A stretch of 44,109 nucleotides of DNA from Opitutaceae bacterium (GTDB lineage Bacteria; Verrucomicrobiota; Verrucomicrobiia; Opitutales; Opitutaceae): assembly GCA_016794665.1 (NCBI GenBank), contig JAEUHB010000154.1:1-44109 (forward strand). Reading direction: 5' to 3'. Below, one piece after another: positions 17,270 through 26,453 of this stretch. A program made the position numbers and the translations under genes. The notes beneath the pieces are model-generated. The model worked only from the letters and a program-made list of their open reading frames with translations. It made no database searches and had not been told where the DNA came from. Each line of letters begins with the position of its first letter. Positions within the stretch are counted from its first letter, which is position 1.

Positions 17270-17635
17270 TTACTTCCTCTCCTGCTCACCCGGCGCCGGC
17301 GGCGGCACGAGATCATCGATCAGCTTCAGCAGGTGCGCACCGCGCACGGCGGACTCGTCGAGCACGAACTCGAATCGCGGCATGTATTTGAGCACGATCC
17401 GGCGGCCAAGCTCATGGCTGATCGGGCCCGCCTTGCCACGGATCCAGTGCAAGCCCTTCTTCGCCGCTTCCTCATTGCCAATCACGGAGACAAAGACGCG
17501 GGCGTCGCGCAGATCCGGGGCGACGCGCACCTCCGTGACCGTGATGGCGACGGACTCCGCCTGGTAGCGCTGGCGCAGGATCGCGCTGATTTCGCGCTGG
17601 AGCAGCTCGTTGACGCGGACGGTGCGATTGCTCAT
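17270..17635 (-). CDS. rbfA: 30S ribosome-binding factor RbfA
   Basis: A 121-residue KH-fold protein. RVNELLQREISAILRQR at the N-terminus, VTEVRVAPDLRDARVFVSV in the centre and LKYMPRFEFVLDES near the end are the RbfA pattern. It assists 16S rRNA 5' end maturation and cold adaptation of the small subunit. It sits in the classical infB-rbfA-truB order, 84 bases after infB. Confidence 0.93.
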   Translation of the reverse strand: MSNRTVRVNELLQREISAILRQRYQAESVAITVTEVRVAPDLRDARVFVSVIGNEEAAKKGLHWIRGKAGPISHELGRRIVLKYMPRFEFVLDESAVRGAHLLKLIDDLVPPPAPGEQERK

Positions 17636-17638
17636 CGG

Positions 17639-17700
17639 GGTTTCGATTCTGGATTCTCAACCCTCGATTTCGCGTGCCGTCTTCCAGCCAATCGAAAACC
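17639..17700. repeat. imperfect inverted repeat with repeated TCGATT motif in the infB-rbfA spacer
   Basis: The 84-base spacer holds GGTTTCGATT (17639-17648) and, inverted, AATCGAAAACC (17690-17700). These arms match over 10 positions with one bulged base. Two further TCGATT/AATCGA copies lie at about 17664 and 17711. It has the look of a small intergenic repeat unit; its identity is unknown. Confidence 0.4.
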
Positions 17701-17719
17701 GGTGGTCTCAAATCGAAGA

Positions 17720-20260
17720 TCAGAGCGAGGCCCTGACCTTCTGGATCTCGAAGCACTCGATGATGTCGCCGGGTTGGTAGCCGTTGAAGTCGTCGAGCTT
17801 GATGCCGCACTCCAGGCCGGCGCGGACTTCGTTGGCGTCGTCCTTGAAGCGCTTGAGCGTGCCGACCTTGCCTTCGTGGAGGATTTCGCGGCCACGGCGG
17901 ATGCGCGCGGCGGCGTTGCGGTTGATCTTGCCCTCGGTGACGAGGCAGCCGGCGACGAAGCCCTTGGCGAGGGGGAACACCTGCCGCACCTCCGCTGCGC
18001 CCGTCTTGATTTCCTTGATGTCAGGATCGAGGAGGTCGGCCATCATCTCGCGGACCTTGTCGCCCATTTCGTAGATGATGTCGTAGGTCTCGAGGCGAAC
18101 GCCATGGTGCTTGGCGAGCGGCGTGACGCCGGTCTCGAGCTTCGTGTGGAAGCCGATCACGATGGCGCCGGTCGAGGCGGCCATGGTCACATCGTTTTTG
18201 GTCACGAGACCGACCTCGACCGAGACGATCTCGAGGGAGACCTTTGTGCTCTTGATGCCCTCGAGGATGGTGCGCACGGCCTCGGAGGAGCCAAACACGT
18301 CGGTCTTGATGATGACCTTGAGGACCTTGGCCTGCGTGGCCGCGATGTTGGCGAAGAGAGTCTCGACGGAGACCTCCTTCGGAACCGCGGCGGCAGTGGT
18401 GGCGAGCTTCTTGAGGCGGAGCTGCTCTTCTTCGGCGATCTTCTCGGCCTCGCGGGCGTTCTTCACGGCCTTGAAAGTCGCGCCGCTGTCGGGCGTGCCG
18501 GTCCAGCCGATCACGCGCACGGGTGTGCCGGGCGAGGCTTCCTTCACGTTAGCGCCCTGATCGTCGAACATCGCGCGGACCTTGGCAAAACTGGAGCCGC
18601 TGACGATGGCGTCGCCGACCTTCAGGGTCCCGCGCTGGACGATCACGGTGGCGAGCGGGCCGCGGCCAAAATCGATCTCGGACTCGATGACGAGGCCGCT
18701 GGCCTCCGCCTTGGGATTGGCCTTGAGCTCAAGCACGTCGGCTTGGAGCAGGATCATCTCGAGGAGTTCGGTGATGCCCTGATTCTTGATGGCCGCAACG
18801 GGCACCGTGATGGTGTCGCCCCCCCAATCCTCGGGCGCGATGTTGCGCTGCTGCATCTGGTTCTTCACCTGATCGAGGTTGGCTCCCTTCACGTCCATCT
18901 TGTTGACGGCGACGATGAGGGCGAATCGCTCGGGGTGGCTCTGCTTTTCGGCGAGGGCGATTTTCAGCGCCTCGTCGGTCTGCGGCATGAAGCCGTCGTC
19001 GGCAGCGACGACGAGGATCGCGATGTCGGTCACGCTCGCACCGCGGGCGCGCATCTTGGTGAAGGCGGCGTGACCAGGCGTGTCGAGGAAGGTGAGCTTG
19101 CGGCCGTTGAACTCGATTTGATACGCGCCGATGTGCTGCGTGATGCCGCCCGCCTCGCCGGCGGCGACGTTGGCCTTGCGGATGGCGTCGAGGAGGGAGG
19201 TCTTGCCGTGATCGACGTGGCCCAGGATGCAGACGACCGGGGGACGTGGCACCAAGTGCTTGGCCTCATCTTCGTCGGGCTTTTTCTCGGCCTTTTTCTC
19301 CTTGGCGGCCTGCTGGGTCGCGGCGTCGCCACGGTGCTTGATTTCAAGGATGAACCCGTATTTCTCCGCGACTTTCTGCGCCACTGCCTCCTCGATGGTG
19401 GAGTTCATCGCGGCAAAGCCGACGAGCTGGTTGAGCTCCGAGATGAGCTTGAAGGGCTTGAGCCCAAGGGCGACCGCGAAGTCCCGCACCACAATCGGCG
19501 GCTTCAGGTGCAGAATCTTGATGTCGCCCTGGATGGTGACATTGATGGCAGGTGCGGTGAGCGTCGTCGGCGGGATCGGCGGGGTGGTGCCCGGGAGCGG
19601 CGGGGGCTTGGGGGCCATCGTAGCCACTGCCGGCGGAGCGGAGACACGCGGCGGCGCGGGCGGCGGCGCAGCAGGAGCCTTGGCCACCGGCACGGGCACC
19701 GGCGGAGTCGTAGGCGACGAAGCAAAAGGCGCAGCGGTCGGCGCGCGGACCCCGGGGAAAGGAGCCGACGTGGCCGCAGCAGGCGGACGCGCCGCCACGG
19801 GCGGAGCCATGGGCGGCGTGGTGACCGGGCGCGGGGCGGGCGGCGGCATCGGCGGACGCGACACGGCCGTGGGGCGGGCTACCGGCCTGGCCGGAGGCGG
19901 CACGGGAGCCGGCACGACGGCCGGCTGCGCGGCCTTGAGGGCGGCGGCCTTTGCGGCGGCGGCGGCCTCCTTCTCGCGGTCGATGTCCTGCTTCGATTTC
20001 ACGAAGACGCCGGTCGGCAGGGAGACTTTGGGCGCGACGGGCTCGGGCGGGGGCGGCGGCACGGGGGCCGGCGCCGCAGGCGCGGCGGCGGCAATGCGCG
20101 ATGCAAACTCATCCCGCAACGCCGACGCGCTGATATTGTCCACCGTGCTCGAGGGGGACTTTACATCCGCGGCGATGATCTTTCGCTCCTTGAGAAGAGC
20201 GATGAACTCCTTGTTCTCAAAATTGAGTTCCTTCGCGAGTTCGTGGATGCGGATGCTCAT
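17720..20260 (-). CDS. infB: translation initiation factor IF-2
   Basis: An 846-residue protein. An IF2_N domain ([19 protein letters not shown], 2-20) is followed by a long Pro/Ala linker (about 57-240) and a second IF2_N domain (about 253-305, [20 protein letters not shown]). The GTPase domain has GHVDHGKT (347-354), DTPGHAAF (about 393) and NKMD (about 453), followed by the C-terminal beta-barrel domains ending in [10 protein letters not shown]-2 brings initiator tRNA to the 30S subunit and promotes subunit joining. It lies 40 bases after nusA on the same strand. Confidence 0.97.
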   Translation of the reverse strand: MSIRIHELAKELNFENKEFIALLKERKIIAADVKSPSSTVDNISASALRDEFASRIAAAAPAAPAPVPPPPPEPVAPKVSLPTGVFVKSKQDIDREKEAAAAAKAAALKAAQPAVVPAPVPPPARPVARPTAVSRPPMPPPAPRPVTTPPMAPPVAARPPAAATSAPFPGVRAPTAAPFASSPTTPPVPVPVAKAPAAPPPAPPRVSAPPAVATMAPKPPPLPGTTPPIPPTTLTAPAINVTIQGDIKILHLKPPIVVRDFAVALGLKPFKLISELNQLVGFAAMNSTIEEAVAQKVAEKYGFILEIKHRGDAATQQAAKEKKAEKKPDEDEAKHLVPRPPVVCILGHVDHGKTSLLDAIRKANVAAGEAGGITQHIGAYQIEFNGRKLTFLDTPGHAAFTKMRARGASVTDIAILVVAADDGFMPQTDEALKIALAEKQSHPERFALIVAVNKMDVKGANLDQVKNQMQQRNIAPEDWGGDTITVPVAAIKNQGITELLEMILLQADVLELKANPKAEASGLVIESEIDFGRGPLATVIVQRGTLKVGDAIVSGSSFAKVRAMFDDQGANVKEASPGTPVRVIGWTGTPDSGATFKAVKNAREAEKIAEEEQLRLKKLATTAAAVPKEVSVETLFANIAATQAKVLKVIIKTDVFGSSEAVRTILEGIKSTKVSLEIVSVEVGLVTKNDVTMAASTGAIVIGFHTKLETGVTPLAKHHGVRLETYDIIYEMGDKVREMMADLLDPDIKEIKTGAAEVRQVFPLAKGFVAGCLVTEGKINRNAAARIRRGREILHEGKVGTLKRFKDDANEVRAGLECGIKLDDFNGYQPGDIIECFEIQKVRASL
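19545..20092 (-). repeat. Pro/Ala-rich low-complexity linker inside infB
   Basis: About 180 residues composed almost entirely of Pro, Ala, Val, Arg and Thr (for example [18 protein letters not shown]), without a folded-domain pattern. Such linkers vary freely in length between IF-2 proteins. The region is low-complexity and will give false database matches. Confidence 0.8.
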
Positions 20261-20300
20261 GCAGCGGTGGCGTGGTCGGGCAAAAAATTCTCCGTTACTG

Positions 20301-21533
20301 TTACTGGTTGCGCGCGGCGACGCGCTGAATCACGTCGGTGGCCTCGGCGGCGCTGAAGCCCGCGCCCTCGAGATCAGCAGACTCCACCCCTTCGAAAAGC
20401 TCGAGTGAGACAAAGCCGGCCTTGACCAGGCGCAGCGCCAGATCCTCCGCAATCCCGAGCGCCGCGACGAGCTTGCGTTTCGCGTCGCCCTCCGGATCGG
20501 CGCCCACCGCGCGGAACTCCTCGATGTCGAGGCGCCAGCCGATGAGGCGGGACGTGAGGCGGGCGTTCTGGCCCTTGCGGCCGATGGCGACAGCCAAGTC
20601 CTCCGTGGCGACGCGCAGCAGGATCCGGTGAGTCTTTTCGTCGATGACGATCTCGCGCGGCACAGCCGGCTTGAGGGCCTCGATGATCATCTCGCGGGGG
20701 CCGGGGAAATATTTGACGATGTCGATCTTCTCGCCGCCGAGCTCGCGCACAATGGTCTTCACGCGCGCCCCGCGCGCGCCGACGCAGGCGCCCACCGGAT
20801 CGACCTTGGGATCGGCGCTCGTGACAGCGATCTTGGTGCGATAGCCGGGCTCGCGCGCGAACGCCTCGATTTTCACGGTGCCATCCGCAACCTCGGTGAC
20901 TTCGAGTTCGAAAAGACGGCGCACAAACTTGGGGCTCGCGCGGCTGAGGATAATCTCGGGCCCCCGGGGTGTGCTCTCGATTTCCATCAGCAGGCAGCGG
21001 ATGCGCTCGCCTGGCTGGTATTCCTCACCGGGGACCTGCTCCTTGCCGGGCATGACGGCCTCGGCCTTGCCGAGGTCGATGTAGAGGTCATTGCGCTCAC
21101 GACGACGAACGGTGCCGGTGACGATGTTTCCGACCTGATCCTTGAAGTCGTCGTAGATGCGATCTTTCTCAAACTGCCTCAAGCGCTGCATGACGGCCTG
21201 CCGGGCCGTCTGGGCGGCGATGCGGCCGAGCGTGGAGGGATCGATTTCCTTCTCCACCATCTCGCCCAAAGTTGCGCCGGGCTTCACGGCCTGGGCTTTT
21301 TCGATGTGCAGCTCGGTCTTGGGGTTCGAGACCGAGTCGACGACCTTCATGACGGCCCAAGCATGGAGCTGGCCGTTCTTGGGATTGATGTCGATCCGCA
21401 GTTCCTGACCGGAGTTGACGCCTTTTTGGGCGGCGGTCTTCAGCGCATTGGCAATCGTCGCGATCATGTCGGCGCGCGGAATGCCCTTCTCCTTCTCCAT
21501 GTATTCCAGGACGGATAGAATTTCGCTGCTCAT
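20301..21533 (-). CDS. nusA: transcription termination/antitermination protein NusA
   Basis: A 410-residue protein. The N-terminal RNA polymerase-binding domain covers about 1-125, the S1 domain about 135-200 ([21 protein letters not shown]), KH1 has [18 protein letters not shown] (248-265), and KH2 has [16 protein letters not shown] (315-330). A single C-terminal helix-hairpin-helix unit (about 352-405) is present. It is shorter than E. coli NusA (495 residues), having one acidic-repeat-like unit instead of two. NusA modulates pausing, termination and antitermination. rimP, usually just upstream, is absent, and so is ylxR. Confidence 0.96.
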   Translation of the reverse strand: MSSEILSVLEYMEKEKGIPRADMIATIANALKTAAQKGVNSGQELRIDINPKNGQLHAWAVMKVVDSVSNPKTELHIEKAQAVKPGATLGEMVEKEIDPSTLGRIAAQTARQAVMQRLRQFEKDRIYDDFKDQVGNIVTGTVRRRERNDLYIDLGKAEAVMPGKEQVPGEEYQPGERIRCLLMEIESTPRGPEIILSRASPKFVRRLFELEVTEVADGTVKIEAFAREPGYRTKIAVTSADPKVDPVGACVGARGARVKTIVRELGGEKIDIVKYFPGPREMIIEALKPAVPREIVIDEKTHRILLRVATEDLAVAIGRKGQNARLTSRLIGWRLDIEEFRAVGADPEGDAKRKLVAALGIAEDLALRLVKAGFVSLELFEGVESADLEGAGFSAAEATDVIQRVAARNQ

Positions 21534-21552
21534 TGGTCGGATGAAATATGGG

Positions 21553-21585
21553 AAAAAAAAAGCGGGCCGCAGGGCCCACTTTTTT
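21553..21585 (-). terminator. hairpin with U-tract in front of nusA (terminator or attenuator)
   Basis: On the minus strand the sequence is a run of As, then GUGGGCC, loop CUGC, then GGCCCGC and nine Us. Six A-U pairs extend the GC core, and one position is a G-U wobble that becomes an A-C mismatch on the other strand, so the structure fits minus-strand RNA best. It ends about 20 bases before the nusA ATG and starts 90 bases after the M20 stop. It may terminate the upstream operon, act as a nusA leader attenuator, or both. Confidence 0.85.
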
Positions 21586-21610
21586 GAAAGTGAGTGTGAT
21601 AGAGCCGAAA

Positions 21611-21639
21611 AACGTGCCGGTCGCGCAAATTGTTGTCAA
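21611..21639 (-). promoter_or_regulatory. candidate nusA promoter (consensus -35 only)
   Basis: A perfect TTGACA lies at 21639-21634 on the minus strand, between the M20 gene and the nusA leader hairpin. At 17 bases spacing the -10 position reads CACGTT, a poor match, so this is only a candidate. If real, transcripts would carry the hairpin in their 5' leader. Confidence 0.3.
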
Positions 21640-21675
21640 GCCCCCCGCCCGCCCGGGCTAAGCGCGCACCACCGT

Positions 21676-23112
21676 TCAGTCGCGGTAATCCAGCGCCGGC
21701 GGGCGATCGCCGAGGAGCGCGGAATATTTGAACTCGGCGCCGCGCTTACGCACAAACTCGGCTTTGGCCGCCGCAATCACCTCCGGTTTCCCAAACAGAT
21801 CGACGGTCGTGCCGGCGAGAACCTTGGCGGCAACGTTCATGCCCTTGAGGCCCATGGTGGTGCCGCCGCAAGCGACGGCCTGCCAGCTGTGCCCCGGCGT
21901 GCCGGGCGCCCAAGTCGCCGCCCGCAGGCCGACCGTGGGGACGACCCAGCTCACGTCGCCAACATCCGTGGAGCCTCCCCCACCTTCGCGGCGCTGACCA
22001 GACACGTAGGGCGCGATGAGGCCCGCGGTCTCGGGCGCAGGCGCCTGCCCAAATACGGTGCGGCCGATCTTCAGCGCGAACTCGCGCTCCGCGGGCGTGT
22101 AGGTGACGCCCCCGACCGCAGTGAAGTTGGCGTGCATGAGCTGGCCGAGCGTGTCGTTGATCAGCAGCTCGTGCACGCCGCCGGTGACCTCGACCTTAAA
22201 CGTCGTGCCGGTGCCGAGCGCGGCGCCCTGCGCGGCTTTCTCGATGCGATCCCAGACCTCGCGGACGATGTCGCGGCTAGGGCTGCGCACATAGTAGTAG
22301 ACCTCGGCGAAGGCCGGCACGACGTTGGGCGCCTCACCGCCGCGCGTGATCACGTAGTGGATGCGCGTGGTGTCGGGAACGTGCTCGCGCATGAGATTCG
22401 CCATGTGGTTCATCGCCTCGACGCCGTCGAGGGCGCTGCGCCCGCGCTCGGGCGCACCAGCTGCATGCGCGGCGACGCCGGTGAAGCGGAACTTGCCCGA
22501 CTTGTTGGCGAGCGAAGACGCCATGGTGATCTGGTTGCGGTCGCCGGCGTGCCAGTGGAGCGCGACATCGACCCCGTTGAAGAGCCCGGCGCGCACGAGG
22601 TAGACCTTGCCGGAGCCGCCCTCCTCGGCGGGGCAGCCGAAGACGCGCAGCGTGCCCTTCTGCCCGGTGGCCTGCATCCATTCTTTGACCGCAATCGCCG
22701 ACTGAACCGAGCCGGCGCCGAAAAGATGGTGGCCGCAGGCGTGGCCGGCTTTGCCGCCGGGACGCTCCTTTTTCTCCGGCACCGCTTCCTGCGAGACTCC
22801 GGGCAGCGCGTCGTATTCCGCGAGCACGGCGATGACGGGCGAGCCGCTGCCGTAGCTCGCGATAAACGCGGTGGGCATCCCCGCGACACCCGCCTCGACC
22901 GCAAAACCCGCCTCGCGCAGCTTGGCCTGCAACAGCGCGGAGCTCTTCGTCTCCTGGAATCCGATCTCGGCCCAGTCCCAGATCTTCATGGCGATCTCGT
23001 CGTAGGCGGGCTTGGTGGCGTCGATGCGAGCAAGGACGTCGGATTTCTTCGTCTGCGCAACCAGCGCGAACGGCGCGGCGAGAGCGAATGCGATGGCAGG
23101 GAGGCGGAGCAT
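21676..23112 (-). CDS. exported M20-family amidohydrolase (AbgB-like / amino-acid amide hydrolase)
   Basis: A 478-residue protein with a signal peptide (1-19, ending LVAQ). M20D-type motifs are AVLAEYDALPG (95-105), GHACGHHLFG (123-132, metal ligands), CPAEEGGSGK (160-169, catalytic Glu), the dimerisation domain with VAAHAAGAPERGRSALDG, and C-terminal GGSTDVGDVSW and PGHSWQ. The arrangement is closest to p-aminobenzoyl-glutamate hydrolase subunit B and related N-acyl amino acid amidohydrolases. Most relatives are cytosolic; the signal peptide puts this one in the periplasm. It lies 32 bases after a TonB-dependent receptor gene, suggesting it cleaves a compound imported by that receptor. Confidence 0.88.
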   Translation of the reverse strand: MLRLPAIAFALAAPFALVAQTKKSDVLARIDATKPAYDEIAMKIWDWAEIGFQETKSSALLQAKLREAGFAVEAGVAGMPTAFIASYGSGSPVIAVLAEYDALPGVSQEAVPEKKERPGGKAGHACGHHLFGAGSVQSAIAVKEWMQATGQKGTLRVFGCPAEEGGSGKVYLVRAGLFNGVDVALHWHAGDRNQITMASSLANKSGKFRFTGVAAHAAGAPERGRSALDGVEAMNHMANLMREHVPDTTRIHYVITRGGEAPNVVPAFAEVYYYVRSPSRDIVREVWDRIEKAAQGAALGTGTTFKVEVTGGVHELLINDTLGQLMHANFTAVGGVTYTPAEREFALKIGRTVFGQAPAPETAGLIAPYVSGQRREGGGGSTDVGDVSWVVPTVGLRAATWAPGTPGHSWQAVACGGTTMGLKGMNVAAKVLAGTTVDLFGKPEVIAAAKAEFVRKRGAEFKYSALLGDRPPALDYRD

Positions 23113-23144
23113 AGGTCTGCGATGAGGCGGGAGAGGCGCGACGG

Positions 23145-26100
23145 TTAGAGCTGCTTCGTGAGTTCGAGCGTCCAGGCGCGGCCTTGGAAGAGGCTGCCGT
23201 GGACGCCGGCGGAGTAGCCGATCTGGTCGGAGGTGTGCGGCGGCTCGCGGTCGGTGAGGTTGATGACACCGAGGCGAATCGAGGTGTTGCGCAGCACGCG
23301 CCCGGCCTCCTGCTTGAAGCGGTAGCCGACCGAGGCGTTAAACGAGACGACGTCGCGCACGACGTAGCGGTAGAGGTAGGTGCCGCTGTCGAATTGCCGC
23401 GAGATGTAGCGCGGAGAGCCGAGGGCGGTGTAGTTGGCGGCGGTGACGGTGGCGGTGTCGGCGAAGCGGCCGGTGTAGTAGGCGCCGAGATTGGCGTTCC
23501 AGTTGCCCTTGCGCCAGTTGACCGCGGTCGTGCCGCGCCAGCGGGTCGTGCCGTCGACATTGAGGCGCTCGATGAAGAGCGGGGCGGCGCCGGGGACGTC
23601 GCGGAGCTGGTAGGTGCGGATCATGTAGGACCAGTCGGCGTTCAGGGTGAAGCGGCCGATGGGGAGGTTGGGGAGGACGTAGTTGAGGCTGAGGTCGACG
23701 CCGCTCGCATAGCCCTTGGCCAGGTTTTGGAACTGGATGTTGCGGGAATCGATCCGGCCGACGACGGCGGCTTGCTGGGCGGCGGGGCGCGTGGCGTTGA
23801 ACGCGGCAAACTCGGCGATTTCCGCGGGGGTCGGGGCCAAGCGCTTGATGCCGGGGTCGCCCTTGTAGCTGGCGGTGCCGGAACCAAGGTCGATTTGCGC
23901 GATGGTGCGGCCGGCGGCGAGCTGGGACTGGGTGTAGGCGTTGAGCTTGGCGGCGTCGCTGTTGACGAGCTGCGCGTCGGAGTAGCTGCCGATCACGTTG
24001 GATTGGTCCACCTGCCAGTAGTCAGCGGTGAGGGAGAGGCCTTTGATCTTGGGCACTTCGAGCGCGAGGCCGACGCTCTTGCCAGTCGCGGTGACGGGCT
24101 TGAGCGCGAGGTTGCCGGTGGAGTAGCGCTTCATGACGTAGGTGCCATTGCCCACGGTCTGGGCGCGGTAGGCGTCGTTGGAGCCGGGGGCACTGTCCAC
24201 GATGAAACGGGTGGGTGCATAGAGCGTGGGCAGGTTGGGCGCGGAGAAGCCTTGGTTGAACGAGCCACGGATCATGAGGCCCGCGGTGGGTTTCCAATTT
24301 ACTCCAGCCTTGGGACGGGTGGTGGTGCCAAAGTCGCTGTAGTTCTCATGGCGCGCCGAGCCGCTGAGCTCGAGCGAGTGAACGAGCGGCAGGTTCCGCC
24401 GGGGAGCGACGACCGGGATGATCGTCTCGAGGTAGCCGCTGTAGACGACGCGGTTGCCCGTGGAATTGGGCGCGTAGGAAGCGACGAGGTAGTCGTTGTC
24501 ATCGACGTTGAGGCCGACGCCGGGGGGGTTGCTGCCGACGTAGGCGGGGCGGGTGTCGAGGTATTGTTCCTTGCGATATTCGACGCCGCCGGCGAGGGAC
24601 ACGGTGTTGTCCCAATAACGGAAGAGCGGTCCGGCGACGCGGGTGTCGGCGCTGGTGATTGCACTGAAGCCGTCGTGGCGCCATTTCTGGGAGAACGTAT
24701 CGAGGACGGATTTCGGATTGGTGTAGGGGCGGTCGGGCACGACGGCGCCGTTCGCGACGCGGAAGGTGTGGTAGAAGGGATTGAACGCGGTGGCGTCGGT
24801 GCGCATCACGGCGCGTTGGAACAAGGACTCGCGGGCGGCGTTGTTGGACACGTCGGCGGTGTAGGCGCGCGTATAGACGGCGGCGGATTCCCAGGTCCAG
24901 TCGTTGCCGATCTTGCCGCGCAGGCCGGCCACGCCGCGATAGACGCCCGAGTTGACCTCGACGGATTCAGCACCGAGTTCCTCGAGGAGGAGGGAGAGCA
25001 GCGTGATACCCTGCGGCGTGCCGGTGAGGCGGGGCGTGCCGTCGGCATTAGGCGCGCCGGTCGGGTGGTAGAAGCGCGAGCCATAGGGGTTGTAGGGATT
25101 GTCGACGCTGACGGGCGCGACCTGGTCCGCGCTGGGTCCGTTGATCTGCACGGGCTGGCGCTGCAGGTGGGAGGTCGAGTGGTAGACCGAGAAATCTCCG
25201 AACGCAGTGATGCGATCGGAGAGGTCGTATTCAATGTGCGTGAAGAAGTTCTTCCGGTCCGACTTACTTTGGCCGGTGTTCTGATACTGGTTGAGATTGG
25301 TGAAGGACTCGGGATTGGCCGCGCGATTGGCGGTGGGGTTGACGTTCGTGAACGCGAGCGTGCCGTTGACCGGCCGGAAATAATTAGTGGCCGTCGCGGC
25401 GCCGATGCGGAACGAAGGGTAAATGCTCACGACGGATCGATCGTCGAACTGGCCGCCGAGTGCATTGAAGCCGGCGGGGGCACGGGCGGTGCGGTTGCCG
25501 TTGGCGGAGAAGGAACGGCTCCGATAGGGAATCTCGTCGCGCTGGAGAAAGTCGAAGGTCGCGAGCACGCGGCCCTTGCCGCGCGCAAACTCGCGGCCGG
25601 TGGTGAGGGTGACCTGGTAGTTGCGACCCTCGCCGTGCTCGGGGACGCCGAAGCGCGTGCGCAGCTCCGTGCCGCGCAGGTCGCGCCGCGAGATGTAGTT
25701 GATCACGCCGGCGACGGCATCAGAGCCGTAGATGGCCGAGGCGCCGTCGCGGAGCACGTCGATGCGCTCGATGCCCTGCGTGGGAAGCTGGTTGACGTTC
25801 GTGTAGAAAGCCGGGACGCCGGCATCGTTGGAGGTGACAGGGTGCGGGGCGAGGCGGCGGCCGTTGAGGAGGACGAGGGTGTTGCCGGCGCCGATGCCGC
25901 GGAGGTTGACGTTGGCGTTGTCGCCGCGGGAGTTGGCGCCGCCGTTCTGGGACTCGTTCAGCGGGAGATTGGTCACCTGCGGAAGGGCGGTGAGCATCTC
26001 GACCGGCGTGAGGGCGTTGCGGGCCTCGATGTGGTCGAGGTTGAAGACGGTGACCGGCAGGACCTTTTCCTGGTCCAGACGCTTGATGTTGGTGCCAGTG

Positions 26101-26252
26101 ACGGAGAACGCCTCGAGCTTCACCACATCCTCCTTGGCGCCGGCAGTCGGCGGCGTGGCGGGGGCCGCTTGGGCGAAAAGCGGCAGCGGGATGGCGGCGG
26201 AGAATACCGTGGCAGCCACGGCGGTGATCAGGAACAGTCGGTGCGATTTCAT
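23145..26252 (-). CDS. TonB-dependent outer membrane receptor (paralogue 1)
   Basis: A 1035-residue protein with a signal peptide (1-29, ending LFAQA) and a TonB-box-like segment (DVVKLEAFSVTGT, 42-54). The plug domain has LPVTVFNLDHIE, NVNLRGIGAGNTLVLLNGRRLAPHP and IERIDVLRDGASAIYGSDAVAGVINYI. A C-terminal 22-strand-type barrel follows. It is expected to import a bulky or scarce substrate across the outer membrane using TonB energy. No SusD partner is present. The last residue is Leu (TLELTKQL), not the usual aromatic. The start at 26252 is set by the signal peptide. It shares long colinear motifs with the neighbouring receptor. Confidence 0.93.
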   Translation of the reverse strand: MKSHRLFLITAVAATVFSAAIPLPLFAQAAPATPPTAGAKEDVVKLEAFSVTGTNIKRLDQEKVLPVTVFNLDHIEARNALTPVEMLTALPQVTNLPLNESQNGGANSRGDNANVNLRGIGAGNTLVLLNGRRLAPHPVTSNDAGVPAFYTNVNQLPTQGIERIDVLRDGASAIYGSDAVAGVINYISRRDLRGTELRTRFGVPEHGEGRNYQVTLTTGREFARGKGRVLATFDFLQRDEIPYRSRSFSANGNRTARAPAGFNALGGQFDDRSVVSIYPSFRIGAATATNYFRPVNGTLAFTNVNPTANRAANPESFTNLNQYQNTGQSKSDRKNFFTHIEYDLSDRITAFGDFSVYHSTSHLQRQPVQINGPSADQVAPVSVDNPYNPYGSRFYHPTGAPNADGTPRLTGTPQGITLLSLLLEELGAESVEVNSGVYRGVAGLRGKIGNDWTWESAAVYTRAYTADVSNNAARESLFQRAVMRTDATAFNPFYHTFRVANGAVVPDRPYTNPKSVLDTFSQKWRHDGFSAITSADTRVAGPLFRYWDNTVSLAGGVEYRKEQYLDTRPAYVGSNPPGVGLNVDDNDYLVASYAPNSTGNRVVYSGYLETIIPVVAPRRNLPLVHSLELSGSARHENYSDFGTTTRPKAGVNWKPTAGLMIRGSFNQGFSAPNLPTLYAPTRFIVDSAPGSNDAYRAQTVGNGTYVMKRYSTGNLALKPVTATGKSVGLALEVPKIKGLSLTADYWQVDQSNVIGSYSDAQLVNSDAAKLNAYTQSQLAAGRTIAQIDLGSGTASYKGDPGIKRLAPTPAEIAEFAAFNATRPAAQQAAVVGRIDSRNIQFQNLAKGYASGVDLSLNYVLPNLPIGRFTLNADWSYMIRTYQLRDVPGAAPLFIERLNVDGTTRWRGTTAVNWRKGNWNANLGAYYTGRFADTATVTAANYTALGSPRYISRQFDSGTYLYRYVVRDVVSFNASVGYRFKQEAGRVLRNTSIRLGVINLTDREPPHTSDQIGYSAGVHGSLFQGRAWTLELTKQL

Positions 26253-26453
26253 GGTAGGTGGGTGGTCAGCGTCCGTCGCACTCCGGGAAACGGGGTGCAA
26301 ACGAAGCCGCCGCAAGTCGCGTCGAGTTGTGGCGCCGGGGTTGAGGCGGTCAACGGATTGCAGCGTGCGCCAACCTTCTTGGCCGGCGTGGCGCGCAGGA
26401 CGAGGAAATTATTGCTCGGCCCGCACCGCCCCGTCCGTGCTCGGGTCGGCACG

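Noticed and set aside
19545-20092. Repetitive GC-rich tract considered as a tandem repeat or CRISPR-like region
   Set aside because: It encodes the Pro/Ala linker of IF-2 in frame; there are no regular repeat-spacer units.
17261-20356. A 1031-codon open frame on the plus strand opposite infB and rbfA
   Set aside because: It mirrors infB; the His/Gly/Arg-rich tail is the complement of the Pro/Ala linker. The IF-2 frame has full motifs, so this is a shadow.
26253-26453. Possible small gene or RNA between the two receptors
   Set aside because: No frame with a ribosome-binding site or recognisable protein, and no clear hairpin or promoter. I see nothing in it beyond a weak TTGACC.
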